DNA of 47,101 bases from DATLYH01 sp035575035. GTDB taxonomy: Bacteria > Planctomycetota > Planctomycetia > Gemmatales > Gemmataceae. The first letter of the stretch is position 1. Each line of letters begins with the position of its first letter. Below the pieces are notes generated by a model. That model saw only the letters and a list, made by a program, of their open reading frames with translations, did no database searches and was not told the origin of the DNA. The stretch lies in NCBI GenBank assembly GCA_035575035.1, contig DATLYH010000362.1, forward strand, positions 1 through 47,101, read 5' to 3'. The position numbers were made by a program, and so were the translations under genes. Shown here in pieces: positions 6,511-13,957 of this stretch.

Positions 6511-7977
6511 GTGGAAGTCCGCCGGACCGACGTGGTCCTGAAGCCGAACAACGCCCGGGTGCTTTTCCGGCCCTTCGAGCCGACCAGCCCGGAACGATGT
6601 CTCAAGATCATTGCGCGGGTGATGAGCCTCAGCGAGGAAGAAGTGGAGCAATTGCTCACCCAGGTGCTCCGCGAATTCGGCGACCGTCACCACAAGCTGC
6701 AACGGTTCTTCCTGCACCGCTTCGAGCAGGTGCGGCACCATCTGCTCACCGACGAGCCGCTCAGTCTGTTCCGACGGTTGCTGATCGGCTCCTATTTCAC
6801 CCAGGAATACACCCTGGAGTCGGCGGCACTGTTCAATCCCTCTATGGTCTGGCACCCCGACCAGTCGAACCTACCGGCGGGGGCCCGGCGGTTTGTCCTC
6901 AGCCTGCGGGCGACCGGCGAGGGGCACCTCTCGTCGATTGTCTTCCGTTCGGGCGTGATCACTGCCGCGGGTGCAATCCAGCTCGACGACCCAGGGCGGT
7001 ACATCACCCCGCCCGACCCCGTGCCCCATGCGCAGTACGAGAAGGCCCTGTTCGTCCGGAAGCTCTTCGAGCTGGGCATTCACGGCCGGTTCTGTGATCT
7101 GGTCATGGCTGGCCTGGGCGAATCGTTCACGTTGGCGGAACTGACCGAGGCAGTCCGCCGCGCGCTCCGCCAGGAGCGGGGCACGGCACAGGACCACACC
7201 CCAACCGCGCAGGCAATCCTGGCCCTGGCCAAGTCCAACTACGAAATCTGCTACGCCCCGGACCAGCCGTTGTCCGAGCGGGTCATCTTCCCGACCGGGC
7301 CGACCGAGGTGAACGGAATCGAGGACGCCCGATTCGTCCGGTTCACGCACCCGGATGGGCGGATTGTGTACTACGCCACCTACACCGCCTACGACGGCCA
7401 GGTGGTCCTGCCACAGCTCTTGGAGACGGAGGATTTCCTGCACTTCAAGATTAGCACCCTGAACGGCCCGGAGGTGCGGAACAAGGGGTTCGCTCTCTTC
7501 CCGCGCCTGGTGAATGGCCAGTACGCGATGCTGTCCCGGCAGGACAACGAGAACATCTATCTGATGTACTCGGACCACCTTCACTTCTGGTACACCAAGG
7601 AATTGATCGCCAAGCCGAGCCAGCCGTGGGAGTACGTCCAGATCGGCAACTGCGGCTCGCCGATCGAGACCGACGCCGGCTGGCTGGTGCTGACGCACGG
7701 AGTGGGTCCGGTGCGCAAGTACGCCATCGGGGCGATGCTACTCGACCGGGATAACCCAACCAAGGTGCTCGGCCGGCTGACTGAGCCGCTGTTGTCGCCG
7801 ACCGAGAGTGAGCGGAGCGGCTACGTGCCGAACGTGGTTTACAGTTGCGGCGGGGTAGTCCACGGCGATTTGCTCGTCATTCCATATGCCATGTCGGACT
7901 ACGCCAGCACATTCGCGACGGTGCCGCTGGCCGACGTGCTCGGGGCAATGCGGCGCACTTCCGAGGCCGGAGCGTGA
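6511..7977 (+). CDS. GH130-family glycoside phosphorylase/hydrolase (long form)
   Basis: 488 residues. GH130 enzymes are five-bladed beta-propellers that phosphorolyse or hydrolyse beta-mannosides. An N-terminal helical extension (about 1-110) precedes the propeller. The conserved catalytic-Asp segment is GIEDARFVRF, followed by YYATYTAYDG. The C-terminal GYVPNVVYSCGG...DLLVIPYAMSD matches the family's closing blade. The start is GTG 6511, with GGAGG five nt before it. The frame is open back to 6451, but that stretch is the tandem 37-bp repeat and not protein-like. It is next to a GT4 gene on the same strand. The protein ends SEAGA, and its stop TGA lies inside a family A repeat variant. Phosphorylase versus hydrolase cannot be told from sequence reading alone. 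Confidence 0.87.
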   Translation: MEVRRTDVVLKPNNARVLFRPFEPTSPERCLKIIARVMSLSEEEVEQLLTQVLREFGDRHHKLQRFFLHRFEQVRHHLLTDEPLSLFRRLLIGSYFTQEYTLESAALFNPSMVWHPDQSNLPAGARRFVLSLRATGEGHLSSIVFRSGVITAAGAIQLDDPGRYITPPDPVPHAQYEKALFVRKLFELGIHGRFCDLVMAGLGESFTLAELTEAVRRALRQERGTAQDHTPTAQAILALAKSNYEICYAPDQPLSERVIFPTGPTEVNGIEDARFVRFTHPDGRIVYYATYTAYDGQVVLPQLLETEDFLHFKISTLNGPEVRNKGFALFPRLVNGQYAMLSRQDNENIYLMYSDHLHFWYTKELIAKPSQPWEYVQIGNCGSPIETDAGWLVLTHGVGPVRKYAIGAMLLDRDNPTKVLGRLTEPLLSPTESERSGYVPNVVYSCGGVVHGDLLVIPYAMSDYASTFATVPLADVLGAMRRTSEAGA

Positions 7978-8145
7978 GCGACGAGTATTGTCCGAGCCCG
8001 GAGCGTCAGCGACGGGTGATACTTCCGAGCCCGGAGCGTCAGCGACGGATGATACTTCCGAGCCCGGAGCGTCAGCGACGGGTATTGTCCGAGCCCGGAG
8101 CGTCAGCGACGGGTGATACTTCCGAGCCCGGAGCGTCAGCGACGG
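7963..8145. repeat. Family A repeat array (six units)
   Basis: One variant unit at 7963-7985 (GAGGCCGGAGCGTGAGCGAC), whose TGA is the GH130 stop codon, then five near-identical 22-nt units starting at 7994, 8027, 8060, 8091 and 8124. Spacers are GTGATACTTCC-like, giving periods of 33, 33, 31 and 33 nt. The array fills the gap between two convergent genes. The spacers are almost identical and the units too short for CRISPR. Confidence 0.9.
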
Positions 8146-8169
8146 GTGATGGCGCGCGAGGGAACCTCC

Positions 8170-9627
8170 TTATTTCCCCTCGACCAACTCCTTGAATGCC
8201 TGACACAGGATGGGGGCTGTCTCGGGGCCGACGCTGTTGATCTCGCCGTACTGCGCCCGCTGTCGGCCATAGCAGAACGGCGCTCGCTCGTCCCACTGCC
8301 GCTTCGGGATGATGTAACCGATCTCGTCGTTGCCCAGGCCGATGATCATCCGATACGGCCCGCGCAGTTGCTTGTAGATCGCCGGTTCGATCGGCGCCTC
8401 GGGGAAGTCGGCGCCGGGGTCGGGCGGGTCTTGCACCTTGTCGAGTACCAACTCGGGGTAGATCTCCCCCGGAATGACCGCCACGTCCAGCTCGCCCAGC
8501 CGCAGCCAGCCGAGTTCGGTCTTCAGGCAGAGCCGTTTCTCCGTCTCCTTCGGGTCGGCCGGCTCCGCCTGGTAGGGGTTGCCGGCCCACACGTATGCCT
8601 CGCGCTTCAGGACGCCGATCCGCCGAGCCAGCTGATAAAGCTTGTTGTCCAGGGGAAGGAAGACCTCTCGGCTGCGCACCTCCAGCGGCGTCAGGCGCAC
8701 CGGCCGGGCAACCGCCAGGGCGGCATCAGCGACCTCGCCCAGCCGCCGGCCGTAGCGCTCTGTCTTCTCAAAAGTGCCGTCTGCCAGCAGCTTGCCCTGG
8801 TCGTCCCGGATCTCGACCTTGAGCGAACTCATCAACCCGCCGACTGTGCCGGTCAGGTAGACGACCGGGCAGCGGTGCTTCTCCTGGAGGTAATTGACGG
8901 TGTAGCCGACGTAATCGGCGCTGATCCGGGTGTTGTGGCGGTCGAGCGTTTCGGGATGACAGTTCCACTGGACGATGATCCCGGCCGGCTTCCCCTTCGC
9001 ATCGAGGAACTGGATGGCCACCAACTCGTCGTGCTTGATGTAGGGCTCGCGGCTGTCGTGCAGCAACTCGGGGGCAGTCTTGATGCCAAGGCGGGCAGTC
9101 ACCGGCCGGGCCGCCGCGTCGGCGGCGCGCACCGCCTGGACGATCTTGTCTTCCACCGTTTGGAGATACGCGGCATCGACGCCGCTGACGAAGGGATTCG
9201 GGCCCCACAGGCCGAGGGTGTCGGGCCCTTCATGGTTATGGGTGCTGGAAACCAGGACGTAGGTAAAGCCGGGGAGCTGTCGGCGGACGCGGACCACGTT
9301 GGGGTAGAAGAAGCCGACCAGGTCCACCGACACCAAGGCGATCTTGTTCTTGCCGTCGGTGAGGACGACGGCGCGGGCCATAAGCGGGTCATTGACGCCG
9401 GTCGCCTTGCGGTTCTGGCCGAAGCCGGCCAGGTAGACCGGTTTGTCGCCGCCGACTTTCGGCGTGATGTCGGCCTCGCCAAAGCCGGCCTGAAGCGCGG
9501 GCGGGTCATCGGCGGGAGATGCCGATAACAAGCGTGACAAGATGACAAGGTGACAAGGTGATAAGGTGACAAGAACGATGATTATCCCGGCCAGTCCGAA
9601 GAGAAAGAACCAGCGGCCCAGTTTCAT
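8170..9627 (-). CDS. Secreted neutral ceramidase-like hydrolase
   Basis: 485 residues related to the N-terminal domain of neutral/alkaline non-lysosomal ceramidases, zinc amidases that cleave N-acyl sphingosine. Seen: an N-terminal hydrophobic segment (about 5-30), ADITPKVGG and YLAGFG near the mature N-terminus, the STHNHEGPDT metal-site motif, and WNCHPE followed by SADYVGYT. Planctomycete members of this family are common and their substrates unknown. ATG 9627 follows GGAGGGAAG. The hydrophobic leader is partly the translation of a GTGACAAG tandem repeat (LVTLSPCHLVIL), so its function as a signal peptide is plausible but repeat-derived. Convergent with the GH130 gene. Confidence 0.8.
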   Translation of the reverse strand: MKLGRWFFLFGLAGIIIVLVTLSPCHLVILSRLLSASPADDPPALQAGFGEADITPKVGGDKPVYLAGFGQNRKATGVNDPLMARAVVLTDGKNKIALVSVDLVGFFYPNVVRVRRQLPGFTYVLVSSTHNHEGPDTLGLWGPNPFVSGVDAAYLQTVEDKIVQAVRAADAAARPVTARLGIKTAPELLHDSREPYIKHDELVAIQFLDAKGKPAGIIVQWNCHPETLDRHNTRISADYVGYTVNYLQEKHRCPVVYLTGTVGGLMSSLKVEIRDDQGKLLADGTFEKTERYGRRLGEVADAALAVARPVRLTPLEVRSREVFLPLDNKLYQLARRIGVLKREAYVWAGNPYQAEPADPKETEKRLCLKTELGWLRLGELDVAVIPGEIYPELVLDKVQDPPDPGADFPEAPIEPAIYKQLRGPYRMIIGLGNDEIGYIIPKRQWDERAPFCYGRQRAQYGEINSVGPETAPILCQAFKELVEGK

Positions 9628-9728
9628 GGATCTTCCCTCCTGGAATAACACTTGGCGGCGTCGGCCGCCGGGCCGGCGGCCCTACTGACGGCAGACTCAA
9701 CGATCACCTGGTCACCTTGTCACGCTTG
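9529..9728. repeat. Fold-back element (i): GTGACAAG repeats with inverted copy
   Basis: Left arm 9529-9573 is a run of GTGACAAG/ATGACAAG-type octamers. Right arm 9705-9728 is the inverse (ACCTTGTCACGCTTG). The left arm lies in the leader of the ceramidase-like gene, and the right arm covers the TGA stop (9722-9720) of the upstream isomerase gene. One of four such elements in the window. Confidence 0.7.
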
Positions 9729-10538
9729 AGCCTCGCATTCCTTCATGTAGCGCAGGCTCTCCCGGGCGATTGTCTCCGGGTCGGGGGAGTAGTCGAAGAC
9801 CTCGACCGAAACCCAGCCCTGGTAGTTGACCTCCTTCAAGGCTCGGAAGATCGGCACAAAGTCGGTAGTGCCGAAGCCGGGGCCGCGGCGGTTGACATCA
9901 TTGGCGTGGAAGTGGCCGGTGCGGGCGGCGTAGCGGCGGATCAACTCCGTCGCGGGGGCCTCATCGGTGGCCATCGCCTTGACATCGAGGTGGAGCAGGA
10001 AGTTGGGGTGGCCGATCCGGTCGAGAATCGCCACCGCCTCGGCACAGGTATTGATGAAGTCGGCCTCCGGCGGCGACAGCGGCTCCAGGCAGACCTTGAC
10101 CCCCGCGTCGGCGATGCCCGGCAGGGCCTGGCAGAAGGTGTCAACCGCGTAGTCGGCGGCCTGGGCGCGGGCGGCCCCGGCCGGGATGCGGCGCTGGGCC
10201 GGGGAGCCGAAGACCATCAGCTCGCCGCCGAGGTCGCGGCAGAAGCGGGCCAACTCCACCAGGTAGTCGGCGGTGCGGCGGCGGATCGCTGGGTCGGCCG
10301 CAGTCAGCTGCAAGCCCTCGGTCTTGGCCAGCAGCCAGTGCAGGCCGATGATCTGAAGCCCGTTTTCCTCGGCCTGGCGGCGCAGCTGGCGGCGGCGCTC
10401 GGCCGGCACATCGGTCACGCGCGGCGCGATCGTGAACGGGGCGATCTCCAGCCCCTGGTAGCCGAGCCCGGCCACGAAGCGGCACACCCGCTCGTGGTCC
10501 CAGCCCTCGAAGGTCTCGTTGCAGATGGCGTAGCGCAT
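9720..10538 (-). CDS. Sugar phosphate isomerase/epimerase (xylose isomerase-like TIM barrel)
   Basis: 272 residues of the AP-endonuclease-2 / xylose-isomerase-like fold that includes hydroxypyruvate isomerase and ketose 3-epimerases. Metal and substrate ligands are visible: CLEPLSPPEADFIN (Glu), LHLDVKAM (Asp), GHFHANDVN (His) and the final SVEVFDYSP (Glu). No signal peptide, so probably cytoplasmic. It starts 12 nt after the stop of the HtrA-like gene, on the same strand, so it is probably co-transcribed. The exact sugar substrate cannot be read from the sequence. Confidence 0.85.
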   Translation of the reverse strand: MRYAICNETFEGWDHERVCRFVAGLGYQGLEIAPFTIAPRVTDVPAERRRQLRRQAEENGLQIIGLHWLLAKTEGLQLTAADPAIRRRTADYLVELARFCRDLGGELMVFGSPAQRRIPAGAARAQAADYAVDTFCQALPGIADAGVKVCLEPLSPPEADFINTCAEAVAILDRIGHPNFLLHLDVKAMATDEAPATELIRRYAARTGHFHANDVNRRGPGFGTTDFVPIFRALKEVNYQGWVSVEVFDYSPDPETIARESLRYMKECEAQA

Positions 10539-10550
10539 GGTTGACGGTTG

Positions 10551-11963
10551 TCAGCGGAGGTCAATCGTGACTCGATCCGGGCGGCCGTCGGCGGTGTACA
10601 GGGTCAACTCCACCGGGCCGGCGGCCTTCTCCATTTCCCGGTAGAAGTCGGCGGGGGTGCGGACCTCGCGGCCGTTGACATGAGTGATAATCTTGTCCAC
10701 CTGGAGGCGGACCCGGTCGGCAGCACTGTTGGTCTGGACTTCGCGAATGACCACGCCGGGAGGGATGGCCCCGCCGAACAGGCCGGCCCCGACCCGCTGG
10801 GCCAAGATACTGGTGTAATCGACCCGCAGTCCGCCGGGGGCAGGCGGCCGTCGGGTGGCGATTGGTCGGCCCAGGCTCTCCGGCACGTAAAACTTGGCCA
10901 GGGTCACGGGAACGCCCCGCCGCACGGCACCGCCCGGCGAGCGGACATCAAGGCGGACAGTGGACCCGGCCAGGTGGGTGCCGATGACCAGGAAGAGGTC
11001 GTCGGCGTCGTTGACCTCCACTCCGTTTACCCGCAGCAAGGTGTCGCCGTCGCGCAGCCCTGCATGCTGCGCGGGCGAGCCGGGGAGCACGCTTTTGATC
11101 AGGACCCCGCCGCGCCCCCGGCCGTCTTCCGGGCCGCGCTGAAAGACCACGCCCAGGAAACCGTACTCCACCTCCTCGCCGCGGCGGAGCACCTCGATGA
11201 TCCGCCGCATGCCGGCATCCATCGGCACCGCGAAACCGCCCGGCGTTTCACCGCCAGCGATGGCGGCCAGCGAGGTGGTCAGGCCGATTAGCTCCCCCTT
11301 CAGGTCGATCAGTGCCCCACCGCTGCACCCCAGATTGAGCCGGGCGTCGGTTTGCAGCAGGGTGCCGTAGTGGTGCAGGGTCCGATCCCGCTCGTCCTCG
11401 CGGTTGCCGCCCGGGGCCCGGCGGCGGATGTTGCTGATGATGCCCCACGAGGCGCTGGGGCTGCCGTCGCGGAAGCCGGCCGCGAACGGGTTGGCCAGTG
11501 CCAGCACCAGCTGTCCCTTGCGGACGTTGCCGCCGTCACCCAGCTTGATCGCTGGCACCGGCAGCACCCGGGCATCCAGCAGCCGGATCACCGCCAGGTC
11601 GCTGCGCGGGTCGTCCGCGTGGATCTCGGCGTAGCTCGCCTTGTTGCCGGGGAGGCGGACGAAGATCTTGGTGGCGCCGGTGACGACATGGCGATTGGTG
11701 AGGATCAGCCCTTTCTCGTCAATGACCACGCCGCTGCCGTAGGATTCGGGGACCACGTCGGGGTTAGCCAGCTGGACCTGGTGCGGCTCGTCACTGCGGG
11801 TGACCAGGATGCAGGCGATGGAAGGCTCGGCCTTGCGGATGGCCTCCTGCATGACCTCTTCCAGCGCGAGCACGTCGGCGAGGCGCGGCCGGTCCTGGGC
11901 GCTGGCCGGGATGCCGAGGATGAGAGAGAAGGCGCAACTAAGCACCCACACGCTGCGGCACAT
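10551..11963 (-). CDS. HtrA/DegP-like periplasmic serine protease with two PDZ domains
   Basis: 470 residues. Signal peptide 1-22 (AFSLILGIPASAQ). Trypsin-like domain about 35-265, with the triad visible as H92 in TNRHVV, D122 in SDLAVI and S214 in GCSGG. PDZ1 about 270-360 (SPAQHAGLRDGDTLLRVNG) and PDZ2 about 375-470 (AADRVRLQVDKIITHVNG). Such proteases degrade or refold damaged envelope proteins. Two departures from the usual signatures: TNRHV instead of TNAHV, and GCSGG instead of GNSGG. The catalytic residues remain. It is the first gene of a likely two-gene unit with the isomerase downstream. Confidence 0.9.
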   Translation of the reverse strand: MCRSVWVLSCAFSLILGIPASAQDRPRLADVLALEEVMQEAIRKAEPSIACILVTRSDEPHQVQLANPDVVPESYGSGVVIDEKGLILTNRHVVTGATKIFVRLPGNKASYAEIHADDPRSDLAVIRLLDARVLPVPAIKLGDGGNVRKGQLVLALANPFAAGFRDGSPSASWGIISNIRRRAPGGNREDERDRTLHHYGTLLQTDARLNLGCSGGALIDLKGELIGLTTSLAAIAGGETPGGFAVPMDAGMRRIIEVLRRGEEVEYGFLGVVFQRGPEDGRGRGGVLIKSVLPGSPAQHAGLRDGDTLLRVNGVEVNDADDLFLVIGTHLAGSTVRLDVRSPGGAVRRGVPVTLAKFYVPESLGRPIATRRPPAPGGLRVDYTSILAQRVGAGLFGGAIPPGVVIREVQTNSAADRVRLQVDKIITHVNGREVRTPADFYREMEKAAGPVELTLYTADGRPDRVTIDLR

Positions 11964-12103
11964 GATCCTGGTCCTCTCCGGGACGTAAGGGAGCGGACGG
12001 CCCCGGAAGCTGCATGCCGGGCTCGACTTCCTAGTTGTACCGCGAGGGAAGGCGGTTTTCCAGTTGGGGCAGGAAGAAAAGAACCCGCGACGGCAATGCC
12101 ATC

Positions 12104-12158
12104 ACCCGTCGCTGACGCTCCGGGCGCGTTGTCCCCGTCGCGGACGCTCCGGGCTCGG
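12104..12158. repeat. Family A repeat, two inverted-sense units
   Basis: Units ACCCGTCGCTGACGCTCCGG (from 12104) and CCCGTCGCGGACGCTCCGGG (from 12134) lie just downstream of the DUF1559 stop codon on the minus strand. As elsewhere, this repeat is attached to a gene's 3' end. Confidence 0.8.
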
Positions 12159-12166
12159 ACCGCTGC

Positions 12167-13105
12167 CTAGAACTCGTGGCCGGATACCAGTTCCCCGCCC
12201 CTCGGGGTGACCAGGGCGGCCACCACGCGGATATGGACTCGTTCCCCGACGAAGCGCACCGAGCCGTCGGCGAAGAGGAGATTGGCCCCGCCGGCATGAA
12301 AGCTGTAAATCTCGTCGTTGTTGGTGCAGTTGAGGGCGCACTCGCCGGGTTGGTTCAACCCGTCGGGGGTCGAGCCGCTGATCACCAGGGAGGTCAAGGC
12401 GCTGGCCCAAGGGCCATTCGGGGCGGTCCCGACACCCATACCCATCGTGCCCCGCCGGAAGAGCTGCGGCCGGCCGGCCACCTCGGCCAGCAGGATGGTC
12501 TGAGAGGGGCCATCCGTGATGTCGTCCAGGCCCATCTTACCGTCCAGCGGCATTACACCGCCGGTAGGCGCGCGGCCGGTGTGAACCGGCCGGTTGACGC
12601 CAGCCGCTTGCTGCCGCACCAGTAACTCAACCAGCCACGGGTCGATCTCGCGGGTCGGCGCGTAATCACTCGTCGCCGCCTTCCAGGGGACGCCGTTGAT
12701 GAGGCCGCTCGCCGACCGGTTGCTCGGGGTGGACGGGCAGAAGAAAGTCTTTACTTCGGTGCTCACGGCCGGGTTATTGGCCGGGTGGTACCAGTCGAGG
12801 CTCCACTGGTACAGGCGGTATACGTCGTCCCGCTCGATGTAGGGCAGGATATAGGTGCCCCAGCCGTGCTGCGGCGAGGCGGTGGTGCCGCCGGGCGGGA
12901 AGACCTTGTTGTTGAACTGGTAGTAGAGCAACCCCAGGCCAAGGTTGCGGAGGTTGTTGGTGCATTGGGTGCGGGCGGCGGACTCACGCACCTTCTGGAT
13001 GGCCGGCAGCAGCAGGCCGATCAGGATGACGAAGATGGCGATCACCACCAGGACTTCGATCAGGGTGAAGGCGGCCGGCCGCCGGCGCGGCATTCCCCTC
13101 AGCAT
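12167..13105 (-). CDS. DUF1559 type IV pilin-like protein
   Basis: 312 residues. The N-terminus has a prepilin motif, RRPAAFTLIEVLVVIAI, with peptidase cleavage expected before the Phe, and a long hydrophobic helix to about residue 35. The C-terminal part has the H-x9-DG motif (HAGGANLLFADGS). These proteins are greatly expanded in Planctomycetes. They are probably exported to the envelope and their function is unknown. ATG 13105 is supported by GAGGAG eight nt upstream. An internal ATG four codons later is possible. No other pilus gene is adjacent. Confidence 0.93.
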   Translation of the reverse strand: MLRGMPRRRPAAFTLIEVLVVIAIFVILIGLLLPAIQKVRESAARTQCTNNLRNLGLGLLYYQFNNKVFPPGGTTASPQHGWGTYILPYIERDDVYRLYQWSLDWYHPANNPAVSTEVKTFFCPSTPSNRSASGLINGVPWKAATSDYAPTREIDPWLVELLVRQQAAGVNRPVHTGRAPTGGVMPLDGKMGLDDITDGPSQTILLAEVAGRPQLFRRGTMGMGVGTAPNGPWASALTSLVISGSTPDGLNQPGECALNCTNNDEIYSFHAGGANLLFADGSVRFVGERVHIRVVAALVTPRGGELVSGHEF

Positions 13106-13201
13106 GGGCCTGTCTCCTCAGGACGATCTTTCCCTGAGTATAGCAGGTCCTCGGGAGAAGGACAGCCGGGGCCGGTCCGCCGCCGACCCGGGCCGCGACC
13201 G

Positions 13202-13879
13202 TTACGGCACGGTCACGGTCGTCACGTCCACTTTTCTTCCGGATCGAACCATGGCGATGACGACATACGTATCGTTCGGCACGCCGGTGAACTGAAGTGA
13301 CCAGGCAGAGTTGGCAGCCTTGTCCTTTTTCACCCGGACGTGTCGGGTAGGCCCCCCTCCCGGCTTCGCCGCGGGTTGATTGGTCTTTCCCACCAGCACC
13401 ACGAGCACCTTGGCTTTCTTCCATCCCGGCGTCTGGCCGCTCACCTGGACCTGGCCGGGATGAGGCTTGGTGACCGAGGTGATCCGAATCGCATCCCAGG
13501 AGGGCGTTGTGCCCTTCGCGGCCATCTCGGCGGCGGGCGCGGCCTTCATCGGCTGGGCGGACGGCCCTTCGGTCCTAAACACCACGCTCGCCAGGTCGCT
13601 GCCGTCGGTGATGAAGACCGCCTCGACCAGATCGGTGTCCGCAGGCAACGGGTCGCTGATCGGATCTTCCGGAAAGTCGATATACCAGTCGGGGTCGCTC
13701 GATCCGGGGTCATGAGCGACCATCTGGGTGAGTGGGATTCCCAGCCAGATCTTGCCGGTGGCGGTATCCGCGATCAGCCCCTGGATTTCCTGCTCCGGAG
13801 GAGGCCAACTCACGATGCCTTCCGAAGTGAACGTTGTCGGCACGGGCGCGGTGCCCGTCGGGTACCTGATCTCGATCAT
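13202..13879 (-). CDS. Hypothetical protein with beta-rich C-terminus
   Basis: 225 residues, no family recognised. It begins MIEIRYPTGTAPVPT without a signal peptide. The central part is acidic (DWYIDFPEDPISDPLPADTD). The C-terminal third (about 140-225) alternates hydrophobic residues and ends RSGRKVDVTTVTVP, which could be an Ig-like or carboxypeptidase-regulatory-like beta-sandwich (inference). ATG 13879 follows CGGAGGT with good spacing, so I consider the gene real. It lies between a kinase and a DUF1559 gene on the same strand, each about 80-95 nt away. Confidence 0.6.
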   Translation of the reverse strand: MIEIRYPTGTAPVPTTFTSEGIVSWPPPEQEIQGLIADTATGKIWLGIPLTQMVAHDPGSSDPDWYIDFPEDPISDPLPADTDLVEAVFITDGSDLASVVFRTEGPSAQPMKAAPAAEMAAKGTTPSWDAIRITSVTKPHPGQVQVSGQTPGWKKAKVLVVLVGKTNQPAAKPGGGPTRHVRVKKDKAANSAWSLQFTGVPNDTYVVIAMVRSGRKVDVTTVTVP

Positions 13880-13957
13880 GGGGCTACCTCCGCGTTGCTA
13901 GGGTAGTGTCTCCAGGGACGTGGCGCCGGCCGCCGGGCCGGCGGCTCCACGTTGCCG

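Noticed and set aside
7994..8145. CRISPR array
   Set aside because: Intervening segments are nearly identical and only about 9-11 nt, units are dispersed elsewhere in the window, and no cas gene is present.
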